A DNA stretch of 64,000 bases from Pseudomonas sp. SL4(2022) (GTDB lineage: Bacteria > Pseudomonadota > Gammaproteobacteria > Pseudomonadales > Pseudomonadaceae). Below, one piece after another: positions 55,862 through 64,000 of the stretch. The notes beneath the pieces are model-generated. The model made no database searches. It worked only from the letters and a program-made list of their open reading frames with translations, and was not told the DNA's origin. The stretch is from contig NZ_CP113060.1 of assembly GCF_026625725.1 (NCBI RefSeq), positions 682,001-746,000 of the forward strand, in the 5' to 3' direction. Both the position numbers and the translations under genes were made by a program. The first letter of the stretch is position 1. Each line of letters starts with the position of its first letter.

Positions 55862-57364
55862 ATGCGCGCATTCATAGCCGTGCTCAGCCTGGTGCTGCTC
55901 TATGGCTGCTCCAAAGGTCCGGCCAGCGACACCTTGCAGCACGATGTGCAGCAACGTTTGCATCAAGCCTTTCCCGACTCGGTGTTACACCTGACCGATC
56001 TCAAACGCCGCGGCACTGCCAACGACGCCAACGCGCCACCCGGCGAAAAGCGTTTGGTGGTCTACTTCGATGCCACGCTCAAGGTTGAACAGGCGCAAAA
56101 TTTTGGTGCCTGGGACTCCCCAGGCGTGGCCAGCCTGATCAGCTTAATGGGCGCAGGCCCGCGCGGATTGAGCGGGATAGACACGGGCGGCAACCAGGCG
56201 GGCGATGCATTAACCATTCACGGCAGTCTGATTTACCGTGAACAGGGCGGCCAGTGGCTGGCTGAGGTGCCGCAAGGCTTTACCGCCCCGCGCGAGGCGC
56301 GCGCCAATGAAGGCGGCGGCAGCACACGGGAAAATCTGCTGAATGCGTTCAGCACGGCACTTAACCTCAGCCCCGGAGACTCCGGGCCACAGCAGCGCAA
56401 AGCCATCAGCGAAGAACTGGAACGTTCGCTGAATAACATTCAAGGGCGGCTGTCACGTTTAAAAAATGGCTACCCCTTGGCCGGTGGTCCACCCGGTGGC
56501 CAATACGCCCGGTTTGCCAACGCATTTAGCCAACAGCTCAGTGGTGAGGGCATCAGCCTGCCGGTGTTAAACACCGAGGGCGGCTTGGACAACCTGCGCC
56601 TGCTGCGCCAGGGCGATGCCATGCTGGCGCTGTCACAAAGCGATGCAGCCTACGCGGCCATCCACGGCACCGGTGCTTTCCAGTCCCAAGGTCCGGACCC
56701 TGCCCTGCAAGCCATCGCCAGTCTTTATCCCGAGCCGGTGCATGTGCTGGTCAGGGCCGACAGCCCAATGCTGAAAATGGCTGATTTAAGCGGCAAGCGG
56801 ATCAATATTGGCCAGCCTGGTTCAGCCTCACGCCTCACTGCACTGGCGATTCTGGAGGCACACAAGCTGCCCCTGAGCGACCTGCAAACGGTGACCGAGT
56901 TGGATCTGCAGCAGGCGCTGAAAGCACTGCGTGATGACCAACTGGATGCGCTGATTCATGTAATAGGCGCACCGGCTGATCACATCCGCGCCGCCAGCGA
57001 AGCCTTTGCGCTCAGGCTGATCCCACTGGAGTCAAGCGCACTCGAACGCCTGCAAGCACAACGCCCCGGCAGCTTTGCGTTCAGCTTTGCCGCCGAGACC
57101 TATCCGGGGCAGGCACAAGCGGTACCCACACTGGCAGTCGCCAGCATGTTACTGACAAGCGAGCAATTGACCCCTGCCGAAATAGAACGACTGGTTCAAC
57201 TGTTGTTTGCCCGCAATAACCCATGGCTGGCCAATGGCAGCATCCAGGGCGCTCAGTTATCGAGCCGAAACGCCCTGCGCGAGCTTGGCGTGCCCATGCA
57301 CAGCGCAGCGAAGAAAGCCCTGCTGGACCTGCAGAACACGCCGGTGCCGGCCACGACAGACTGA
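55862..57364 (+). CDS. Lipoprotein with TAXI-type solute-binding domain
   Basis: A 500-residue predicted lipoprotein from ATG 55862 (GGAGG upstream), with signal and lipobox LVLLYGC (C16). Residues about 20-190 form a region I do not recognise (LTDLKRRGTANDAN, VVYFDATLKVEQAQNFG). From about 200 the fold is that of TAXI solute-binding proteins: GGPPGGQYARFANAFSQQL, ASLYPEPVHVLVRADSP, MADLSGKRINIGQPGSASR, VTELDLQQALKALRDDQLDALIHVIGAP. TAXI proteins normally feed TRAP transporters, but no TRAP membrane subunit is present; the gene is 2 bases after gltS. It may capture solute for GltS or modulate it. The N-terminal domain may bind cell wall or a partner. Confidence 0.85.
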   Translation: MRAFIAVLSLVLLYGCSKGPASDTLQHDVQQRLHQAFPDSVLHLTDLKRRGTANDANAPPGEKRLVVYFDATLKVEQAQNFGAWDSPGVASLISLMGAGPRGLSGIDTGGNQAGDALTIHGSLIYREQGGQWLAEVPQGFTAPREARANEGGGSTRENLLNAFSTALNLSPGDSGPQQRKAISEELERSLNNIQGRLSRLKNGYPLAGGPPGGQYARFANAFSQQLSGEGISLPVLNTEGGLDNLRLLRQGDAMLALSQSDAAYAAIHGTGAFQSQGPDPALQAIASLYPEPVHVLVRADSPMLKMADLSGKRINIGQPGSASRLTALAILEAHKLPLSDLQTVTELDLQQALKALRDDQLDALIHVIGAPADHIRAASEAFALRLIPLESSALERLQAQRPGSFAFSFAAETYPGQAQAVPTLAVASMLLTSEQLTPAEIERLVQLLFARNNPWLANGSIQGAQLSSRNALRELGVPMHSAAKKALLDLQNTPVPATTD

Positions 57365-57533
57365 AGCACACGGCGCGCACCTAAGGACGTCTGCCACCAC
57401 GGCTGCGTACAAATGCTACCGAAGTGCTCGGCAGATTCATGGCTGACAGCTACCCTTTCCGGAGTGCTAACGCGCTGTCAGGCGGCGTGAACACTCTCAA
57501 CCTGTACATTGGATGACCTACAGGCGGTAAGCG

Positions 57534-59405
57534 ATGCGACCTGACCTTAAAGGCCCACTGCGCCTGGCCTGCGTGTACAGCCTGTTCAGCACGCTGTGGA
57601 TTCTGGGCAGCGACAATCTGCTGCATGCCCTGGTTCAAGACCGCGCACTGATAGCCGAGCTGCATATCACCAAGGAAGTGCTGTTTATCCTGCTCAGTAC
57701 CGGGCTGATTTTTCTGGTCAGTCTCCGTGATCGCCAGACGCAGGATCAGTTGCTGAAGGACCTGACACACAACAGCCAGCTGCTCAAGCAGGCACATCGC
57801 AATGCTGCACTTGGCAGTTGGGAATACCATGAGGGGTTTCACTGGAGCCAGGAAGCCCTGAACCTGCTCGACCGCCCCGCAAGCGATGCGCAATGCAGCC
57901 TGGAACAGTTACTCAGCTGGCTGCACCCCGCCGAGCGTGCTGCCGTGCAGCGCGCCATGCAGGCACTTTTGCAAGACCAGACCACCCTGAGCGTCAGTAC
58001 CCGCCTGTTGCAACCCAACCAGCAGCAAAGCACTTGGTTGATGTTGCGCGGTGAAGCCGATGAACAAGGCGAGGTACTTGGCACAATACAGAACATCACC
58101 ACCCAGAAACGGGACGAGAACGCCCTGCGCGAAAGTGACCTGCGCTTTCGCCAACTCTTCGAACAGACTCCCCGGATCGCCGTGCAAGGCTATGATCGCG
58201 AACGCCGGGTGATCTATTGGAACCAGGCCAGCAATCAGCTCTATGGCTACAACGTGCATGAAGTCATGGGTCGTCACCTGGAAGAGCTGATCGTGCCACC
58301 AACGGCACGTAACAAAGTGGTCAATGCCATCAAGCTCTGGCAACTCGGAGGTCCTCCCATTCCGGCGGCGGAAATCCAGTTGCAACGCAAGGACGGCAGC
58401 CTGGTCTGGGTGTATTCCAGCCACCTGATGCTACGTAACAGCCTCGACCAGCTAGAGCTCTACTGCGTCGACATCGACCTGACCGAACAGAAAAAAATCG
58501 ACAGCGAGCTGCAAGTCAGCGAGAGCCGTTACCGCCGCCTGGTCGAGCACTTGGGCGATGCGATTTTCATCACCAATACCGAAAATCAGCTGACATTCCT
58601 CAACCCCGCCTGGGAGCAGATCAGCGGCTATGCCCTGCATGACAGCCTGGGTAGCCCGCTGCAACGCTTTATGCCAGAACTAGGCCAGATGCCGCTGAGC
58701 CAGCACCTGGCAGAACTGCGCACGGGTCGGTTGGATAATCTTCGCCTGGAATGCCAGCTGCAGACTCGCAGCGGCGAAATTCGCCGGGTTGAACTGCAGC
58801 TCAACCTCAGCTCGCTTGAACAAGGCTTGCATGGCAGCCTGCGTGACATGCATGAACGCCACCAGATTCAGCAATTGCAGCAGGCTCGCAATGCCGTGCT
58901 TGATGAGTTACTTGGTCAGCATTCGCTGCAAAGTATTCTTGCGGGCATCAGCCGCCGCCTGGAATGCCTGCAACCACAGATGCGCGTCTCCATCATGCTG
59001 CTTGATGCCCACCAACGCCTGCGCATCGGTGCCGCCCCCAGCCTGCCGGAGACTTACAGCCAAGCCATTGATGGTGTGCAGGCCGGGCCGGAAGTCGGCT
59101 CTTGCGGGCATGCAGCCAGTAGCGGTGAACTGGTCATTGCCGAGGACCTCAACACCCACCCCTACTGGAAAGACTATAAAGGCATCGCGCTTGCGGCAGG
59201 GTTGCAGGCTTGCTGGTCGTTACCCTTCAAGGATGACAGCGGCCAGGTGTTAGGGACGTTCGGAATCTATTACCCGCAACCTGCCCGCCCCAGCTCGGCC
59301 GATATCGCCCTGGTAACTGAGTTCACTCGACTGGCCGGATTGGCCGTGCAGTTCAGTGGGGCAAAAACCAGCGAGCCAGAGCCCTTCGTACCAACCGTCA
59401 GCTGA
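57534..59405 (+). CDS. Membrane PAS-PAS-PAS-GAF sensor protein without output domain
   Basis: A 623-residue protein. Two N-terminal transmembrane helices (ACVYSLFSTLWILGSDNLL and EVLFILLSTGLIFLVSL) form a module common in pseudomonad GGDEF/EAL and histidine-kinase sensors. Three PAS-type domains follow at about 85-195, 205-325 and 330-450 (MARK: YNVHEVMGRHLEELI, LTFLNPAWEQISGYALHD), then a GAF domain at about 465-610 (GSCGHAASSGELVIAEDLNTHPYWKDYKGIAL, GTFGIYYPQPARPSS). In relatives the GAF is followed by GGDEF-EAL or a kinase; here the protein stops 15 residues later. Its partner must be a separate protein. Confidence 0.88.
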   Translation: MRPDLKGPLRLACVYSLFSTLWILGSDNLLHALVQDRALIAELHITKEVLFILLSTGLIFLVSLRDRQTQDQLLKDLTHNSQLLKQAHRNAALGSWEYHEGFHWSQEALNLLDRPASDAQCSLEQLLSWLHPAERAAVQRAMQALLQDQTTLSVSTRLLQPNQQQSTWLMLRGEADEQGEVLGTIQNITTQKRDENALRESDLRFRQLFEQTPRIAVQGYDRERRVIYWNQASNQLYGYNVHEVMGRHLEELIVPPTARNKVVNAIKLWQLGGPPIPAAEIQLQRKDGSLVWVYSSHLMLRNSLDQLELYCVDIDLTEQKKIDSELQVSESRYRRLVEHLGDAIFITNTENQLTFLNPAWEQISGYALHDSLGSPLQRFMPELGQMPLSQHLAELRTGRLDNLRLECQLQTRSGEIRRVELQLNLSSLEQGLHGSLRDMHERHQIQQLQQARNAVLDELLGQHSLQSILAGISRRLECLQPQMRVSIMLLDAHQRLRIGAAPSLPETYSQAIDGVQAGPEVGSCGHAASSGELVIAEDLNTHPYWKDYKGIALAAGLQACWSLPFKDDSGQVLGTFGIYYPQPARPSSADIALVTEFTRLAGLAVQFSGAKTSEPEPFVPTVS

Positions 59406-59473
59406 CTTGTTGCAGGTCAATAAAAGTTCATCTCGAACAACTAGACTGCCCTCTTCGCAGAGGAGGTCTGTTC

Positions 59474-59656
59474 ATGAACGTCATGATTAAACCCATTAAC
59501 AACCCGGCAACCGGCCGTAGCTGGCAAGTCTGCATGGGCAAGCAGAGCGTCACATTTCGCAGTGAGGGCGAAGCGCAGCAGTTTGTCAGCATCCTGCAGG
59601 CACGCCTGAATGCTCCGCACAGCCTACCCGCTACGCAGCTGCGCGCCACCGGCTAA
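59474..59656 (+). CDS. Small conserved-looking protein, 60 residues
   Basis: MNVMIKPINNPATGRSWQVC begins a soluble 60-residue protein. The core reads as two beta strands and a helix (SWQVCMGKQSVTFRSEGEAQQFVSILQARL), like small DUF proteins common in pseudomonads. A perfect AGGAGG lies 7 bases before the ATG, which is the main reason I accept it. Its stop overlaps the stop of the converging exporter gene by 4 bases. Function unknown. Confidence 0.7.
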   Translation: MNVMIKPINNPATGRSWQVCMGKQSVTFRSEGEAQQFVSILQARLNAPHSLPATQLRATG

Positions 59657-60828
59657 AGCTCGGCACTCACCCAACGAGTAAACAGCGAAAACCCTACTAC
59701 CAAGAGGCCGCAGCTGAAAATCACCACCGCAACCGGCCAGGCCGTGCCGTCATGCAGCACGCCGACCATAGCGGCGGCACTGGCGGCAATAACGAACTGA
59801 AGACTGCCCAGCAGCGCCGATGCGCTGCCGGCATGGCTACCCTGCCCGGCCATGGCGCAGGCCGAAGCATTGGGCAGAAGAATGCCCAGGCTGGCAATAC
59901 AGCCAAACAGTGGAATCAGCAGCGGCCACAAGGCTTGTGGTTTGGCCAGTGCCACCAGCAGCAGCGCCAGGCCACACGCCAGGTAGAACCACACGGTCTT
60001 ACCCAACCAGTAGGATGGGCCATGCCGCGCCACCAGCCAGGCATTCAGCTGCGCCACCAGAATAAAGCCCAGGGCATTGCTGCCGAACAGCCAGCCATAA
60101 TGCTCGGCAGGTATGCCATACAGCTCGATGAATACGAACGGTGAACCGGCGATATAGGCAAACATCCCGGCAATCGCACAACCTCCGGTCAGCGCGTAAC
60201 CGAGAAACGGCAGATCAGTAAACAGCCGCTTGTACTCGCCCAACGCGCCGCGCAAAGGTGCAGGCGGCGCCTCCTTGGCCAGGGTTTCCGGCAGCCATTG
60301 AGCCACCGCCAACAGACAGATAAAGCTGAACAGGGTCAGACAGACAAAAATCGACGGCCAACCCAGCGTACTGAGCAGCAGCCCCCCGCCCAGCGGCGCA
60401 AGAATCGGCGCCAGGCCCATCACCAGCATCAGCTGGGAAAATACCTTGGCCGAACTGATCGGGTCACACAGATCGCGCACCACCGCTCGCGAAATCACCA
60501 TCCCGGCGCAACCACCCAAGGCCTGGACAAACCGTGCAGCAATCAACCACTCAAGACTTGGTGCCAGCGCACAGGCCAGTGACGCCAGACTGAACAGCAA
60601 CACCCCGACCAACAATGGTTTGCGCCGACCAAAGCGGTCGGCCAGTGGACCATAGGCCAGTTGACCGATGGCCAGACCGGCAAAGTAGGCGGCCAACGAC
60701 AGCTGCACATGCTCCACATCGGTAGAGAACGCGCGCGCCAGGGTCGGGAAGCTCGGCAGGTAGAAATCGATGGCCAGCGGGCCAAAGGCGCTTAGCGCGC
60801 CAAGAATCAGCAAAAGACGTAACGGCAT
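59653..60828 (-). CDS. Bcr/CflA-family multidrug MFS exporter
   Basis: A 391-residue twelve-helix major facilitator. The N-terminus ALSAFGPLAIDFYLPSFPTL is the Bcr/CflA signature (motif D1), YGPLADRFGRRKPLLVGV is the MFS loop-2 motif, and GGCAGMVISRAVVRDL is motif C/G of the drug-H+ antiporter-1 (12-TMS) group. Exports drugs or dipeptides across the inner membrane in exchange for protons. The substrate is not predictable. An inverted repeat lies upstream between it and the RND gene. Confidence 0.93.
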   Translation of the reverse strand: MPLRLLLILGALSAFGPLAIDFYLPSFPTLARAFSTDVEHVQLSLAAYFAGLAIGQLAYGPLADRFGRRKPLLVGVLLFSLASLACALAPSLEWLIAARFVQALGGCAGMVISRAVVRDLCDPISSAKVFSQLMLVMGLAPILAPLGGGLLLSTLGWPSIFVCLTLFSFICLLAVAQWLPETLAKEAPPAPLRGALGEYKRLFTDLPFLGYALTGGCAIAGMFAYIAGSPFVFIELYGIPAEHYGWLFGSNALGFILVAQLNAWLVARHGPSYWLGKTVWFYLACGLALLLVALAKPQALWPLLIPLFGCIASLGILLPNASACAMAGQGSHAGSASALLGSLQFVIAASAAAMVGVLHDGTAWPVAVVIFSCGLLVVGFSLFTRWVSAEL

Positions 60829-60861
60829 GGGGGTCCAGAAATGAAATAACAGATGGAGCCG

Positions 60862-60930
60862 CCGTAGCCCGGATAAGCCCCAAGCTACGGCAAGCTGACA
60901 AAGCGCTCCCGGCGTGCATCCGGGCTACGG
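60862..60930. repeat. Palindromic repeat upstream of the MFS gene
   Basis: CCGTAGCCCGGAT / ATCCGGGCTACGG, a perfect 13-base pair of arms (60862-60874 with 60918-60930). GTAGCCCGGAT arms are a frequent type of dispersed repeat in pseudomonads, to my recollection. It lies between the RND stop and the MFS start, both leftward. Confidence 0.8.
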
Positions 60931-60945
60931 TTTGCCCTTACGTGG

Positions 60946-63900
60946 TCACGCCGGCAAATCGGCTTTTTTCCGGCTTTTGCCGAGTTTGGCCGCCAGCGAC
61001 TCCACCAACAGGTAGAACATCGGAATCAGGAAGATCGCCAGGAAGGTCGCGGCCAGCATGCCGCCGATCACCCCGGTACCAATCGAGTGACGACTGGCCG
61101 AACCTGCGCCGGAGCTGATCGCCAGTGGTACGACACCGAGAATGAACGCCAGCGAGGTCATGATGATCGGCCGGAAGCGCAGCCGTGCCGCCTCCAATGC
61201 CGACTCGAAGATCCCCATCCCCTGGTGCCGGCAGAGCACGGCGAACTCGACGATAAGGATGGCGTTCTTCGCCGCCAGACCGATCAGCGTAACCAGGCCG
61301 ACCTGGAAGTACAGGTCGTTCTCGATGCCGCGCAGCCACACCGCGAGAATCGCCCCGAACACCGCAAACGGCACCGCTGTAACCACCGCCAACGGCAGGG
61401 TCCAGCGCTCGTACTGGGCGGCGAGGATCAGGAACACCATGATCAGACCGAAGATAAAGGCACTGCTGCCCGACCCTTGGGTAGCGATTTCCTGGAAGGC
61501 CGAACCGGTCCAACCAATGCTGTAATCACTGCCCAACACTTCATCTGCCACTTCCTGAATCGCGCTCAGGGCCTGCCCCGAGCTATAACCGGGCGCCGGT
61601 CCGCCGAGGATCTTCGCCGCCGGGTAAACGTTGAAGCGAGCATAGGTATCCGGCCCGAGGATGCGCTCGACCTTAACCAGGCTGGCCAGCGACACCAATT
61701 CACCGCTGGCTGCGCGCACATAGACCTGAGACAGGTCTTCCGGCTTGCTGCGAAACTCTGCTTCGGCCTGCAGGCTGACCTGGAAGGTGCGGCCATACAG
61801 ACTGAAATCGTTGACGTAATAACTGCCGAACGTGGCTTGCATGGCAGTGAACACATCGTTCACCGGTACGCCCAGAGCACGCGCCTTGGTACGGTCAAGG
61901 TCGATAAAGTACTGCGGCACATTGGCGCTGAAGGTGCTCTGCACGCCGGCCAGCTCAGGACGCTTTGCCGCTGCGGCGAGAAAAGCCTGCACCTTGCCCG
62001 CCAGTTGCGCGGTCGTGCCGCCACTACGGTCCTGGATAAAGCCCTCAAACCCGCCGGTGGTGCTCATACCGGTAATGGGCGGCGGGTTGAAGCTGAGGAC
62101 CACACCGTCCTTCTGTGCAGCCCCCATGCCCATGAACTGGCCAGTGAGGTTGCGTGCATCCAATTCTGGCGTGGTGCGCTCACTCCAGTCTTTCAGGGGT
62201 ACGAACGACACCCCCGCACTGCTGCGAGTACCAAAGGTCAGCACGTCAAAACCGGCAAACGTCACCACATCCTGCACGGCGGGGTGCTTCATTAACTGCT
62301 GCGTCACGTCGCCGGTCAGCTTCTCAGTGCGGGTCAACGACGCGGCCGGTGGCAGGAAGTAGGCATTGATCACATAGCCCTGGTCTTCATTGGGCACCAG
62401 GGAACTGGGCACTCGGTTGAACAGCAGCACCATCACCGCGATCATCGCACCGAACAGCAGCAGGCCGACCGCCGAACGTTTGAGGAAGAAGCGCACACCC
62501 GCGGTGTAGCCATCGGTCAACTTGTCGAACACCCGGTTGAAGGCGCGGAATGGCGCAGCCGGCTCGTGATGCCCGGGTTTGAGCAACAAGGCGCAAAGCG
62601 CCGGACTCAGGGTCAGGGCGACGATACCGGAGATCACCACCGATACGGCAATGGTGATGGCGAACTGTTTATACATCTCCCCCGCCAGACCGCCGAGGAA
62701 GCCCACTGGCACAAAGACCGCACACAGTACCAACACAATGGCGATGATCGGCCCGGTGACTTCCTCCATGGCCTTGATGGTCGCCTCACGCGGGCCGATC
62801 TTGTCAGTGGCCATCACCCGCTCAACGTTCTCAATCACCACAATCGCATCGTCCACCACGATGCCGATGGCCAGCACCATGCCGAACAACGTCAACAGGT
62901 TGATCGAAAAACCAAGCATGTACATCCCGGCGAACGTACCGACCAGCGAAACGGGAATGGCCAGCACCGGGATAAGCGTAGCGCGCCAGTTCTGCAGGAA
63001 GATAAACACCACCAGCACCACCAGCACCAGTGCCTCGAAGAAGGTATGGATCACCTCTTCAATCGACACCTGCACGAATTTGGTGGTGTCGTACGGCACT
63101 TTGTAGGTCATGCCGCTGGGGAAGTTCTTCGACAGCCGCTCCAGCGTTGTGCTCACGGCCTCAGCAGTATTCAGAGCATTCGCGCCGGGCTGCAGGTAGA
63201 CACCGAAGGCGGCATTCTGCTGACCATTGAGCGAGGTCATCAGCGAGTAGTCCTGGGCACCCAGTTCGATCCGTGCAACATCCTTGAGCAACAGGCTGGC
63301 GCCGGTTTCATCGGTACGCAGAATCACATTCTCGAATTCTTTAGGGTCGGTGAAACGACCCTGGGTGGTCACGGTATAGGTGAAATCCTGCTCCTGCTTG
63401 AGTGGCTGCTGGCCGAAGCTGCCAGCGGCGAACTGTGAGTTCTGCTCGCGGATTGAATTGACCACATCGGTCGGCGTCAGGTTGTACTGTGCCAGCTTGT
63501 CCGGGCGCAGCCAGATGCGCATGGAATAGTCTTTCGAGCCGAACTGACTGACATCGCCCACGCCCGGCAGGCGCTTGAGTTCGTCGATCACGTTGATCAG
63601 CGCGTAGTTGCTGATATAAACAGGGTCGCGCGAGCCATCCGGCGAATACAGGGTCACCACCTGAAGAATGTCCGAGGACTTCTTCTGCACCTTGACGCCC
63701 TGCCGGCGCACCTCTTCCGGCAATTTGGCCAGGGCAGCCTGCACCCGGTTGTTGACGTCGATGGTGGCCTGGTCGGGGTCACGCCCCACCTCGAAGTACA
63801 CCGACAGGCTCATCGAGTTGCCGCCGGAGTTGGACTGCTGGTAAATCATCCCCTCCACGCCGTTGATCGACTGCTCCAGCGGCGCAGCCACGGTCTCGGC

Positions 63901-64000
63901 AATCACCTGGGCACTGGCGCCGGCATAGCTGGCGCTGACCGACACCTGCGGCGGAAGGATCTGTGGGTACTGAGCGATCGGCAGCGTGCGCATGGCCATC
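60946..64000 (-). CDS. RND efflux pump inner-membrane transporter (HAE-1 family), 5' end outside window
   Basis: 1017 residues are visible; roughly 20-25 N-terminal residues, including TM1, lie beyond the right edge. The protein is a tripartite-pump RND transporter of the AcrB/MexB class: pore-domain start [26 protein letters not shown]4 proton relay [19 protein letters not shown] with the two aspartates, TM10 lysine in [14 protein letters not shown], and [24 protein letters not shown] TM6 region. Exports drugs or lipids with an adaptor protein that should be encoded just outside. The product cannot be assigned to a named Mex pump from memory. A stop at 60946 is intact. Confidence 0.93.
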   Translation of the reverse strand, partial: MAMRTLPIAQYPQILPPQVSVSASYAGASAQVIAETVAAPLEQSINGVEGMIYQQSNSGGNSMSLSVYFEVGRDPDQATIDVNNRVQAALAKLPEEVRRQGVKVQKKSSDILQVVTLYSPDGSRDPVYISNYALINVIDELKRLPGVGDVSQFGSKDYSMRIWLRPDKLAQYNLTPTDVVNSIREQNSQFAAGSFGQQPLKQEQDFTYTVTTQGRFTDPKEFENVILRTDETGASLLLKDVARIELGAQDYSLMTSLNGQQNAAFGVYLQPGANALNTAEAVSTTLERLSKNFPSGMTYKVPYDTTKFVQVSIEEVIHTFFEALVLVVLVVFIFLQNWRATLIPVLAIPVSLVGTFAGMYMLGFSINLLTLFGMVLAIGIVVDDAIVVIENVERVMATDKIGPREATIKAMEEVTGPIIAIVLVLCAVFVPVGFLGGLAGEMYKQFAITIAVSVVISGIVALTLSPALCALLLKPGHHEPAAPFRAFNRVFDKLTDGYTAGVRFFLKRSAVGLLLFGAMIAVMVLLFNRVPSSLVPNEDQGYVINAYFLPPAASLTRTEKLTGDVTQQLMKHPAVQDVVTFAGFDVLTFGTRSSAGVSFVPLKDWSERTTPELDARNLTGQFMGMGAAQKDGVVLSFNPPPITGMSTTGGFEGFIQDRSGGTTAQLAGKVQAFLAAAAKRPELAGVQSTFSANVPQYFIDLDRTKARALGVPVNDVFTAMQATFGSYYVNDFSLYGRTFQVSLQAEAEFRSKPEDLSQVYVRAASGELVSLASLVKVERILGPDTYARFNVYPAAKILGGPAPGYSSGQALSAIQEVADEVLGSDYSIGWTGSAFQEIATQGSGSSAFIFGLIMVFLILAAQYERWTLPLAVVTAVPFAVFGAILAVWLRGIENDLYFQVGLVTLIGLAAKNAILIVEFAVLCRHQGMGIFESALEAARLRFRPIIMTSLAFILGVVPLAISSGAGSASRHSIGTGVIGGMLAATFLAIFLIPMFYLLVESLAAKLGKSRKKADLPA

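Overview
The window looks like a stretch of Pseudomonas chromosome (sensu lato). The evidence is a high G+C content, a full-length trifunctional PutA, a bauR/bauA/bauC beta-alanine locus, HD-GYP and dCache chemoreceptor proteins, and several intergenic inverted-repeat families typical of the genus. As far as I recall, the block yjdM, bauC, bauA, bauR, nucleoside ABC transporter, 2OG oxygenase and adenine deaminase is close in content to the PA0128-PA0148 neighbourhood of P. aeruginosa; this is memory, not a search. I saw no phage, integron, CRISPR array, rRNA or tRNA gene, and no intact insertion sequence.

Layout. 0-9 kb: a stand-alone APS kinase (cysC), catalase-peroxidase katG, then a sulfur module. 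The module is a persulfide-dioxygenase-like metallo-hydrolase, a 13-codon leader ORF overlapping the start of a SulP-STAS anion transporter, a decayed cydA fragment and a CsoR-family repressor. A lipoprotein alpha/beta hydrolase follows. 9-15 kb: putA with candidate self-operators, a Tsx-like nucleoside channel behind a possible sigma-54 promoter, and yjdM. 15-24 kb: a signalling-rich stretch with two orphan periplasmic binding proteins, two HD-GYP phosphodiesterases in convergent orientation, endonuclease I, and a dCache chemoreceptor behind a sigma-28-like promoter. 24-25 kb: about 1 kb of repeat DNA holding two inverted copies of a modular hairpin element. 25-40 kb: a nucleobase, polyamine and beta-alanine region (class-I glutamine amidotransferase of the PuuD type, bauC, bauA, bauR, a RutR-like TetR regulator, a four-gene BMP-type nucleoside ABC transporter, a 2OG-Fe(II) oxygenase and adenine deaminase).

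40-54 kb: thirteen genes, all on the minus strand, that read as a copper/iron acquisition and envelope redox island. It holds cytochrome b561, a PepSY protein, a cytochrome c5-like protein, three DUF2946-type small membrane proteins, a copper-uptake-associated protein, a PCuAC copper chaperone with a perfect binding motif, three TonB-dependent receptors and two PepSY-TM reductase-like proteins. 54-64 kb: a gltS glutamate symporter tightly coupled to a lipoprotein with a TAXI-type solute-binding domain, a PAS/GAF membrane sensor with no output domain, a 60-residue conserved-looking small gene, a Bcr/CflA exporter, and the 3' part of an RND efflux pump gene running off the right edge.

The most promising unusual arrangement is gltS plus the TAXI lipoprotein, which may be a binding-protein-dependent secondary transporter outside the TRAP family. 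The others are the metal island with its divergent DUF2946 paralogues, the persulfide/SulP module with a CsoR-type operator-like palindrome and an upstream coupling ORF, and the paired hairpin repeats whose stem sequences differ while pairing is kept.
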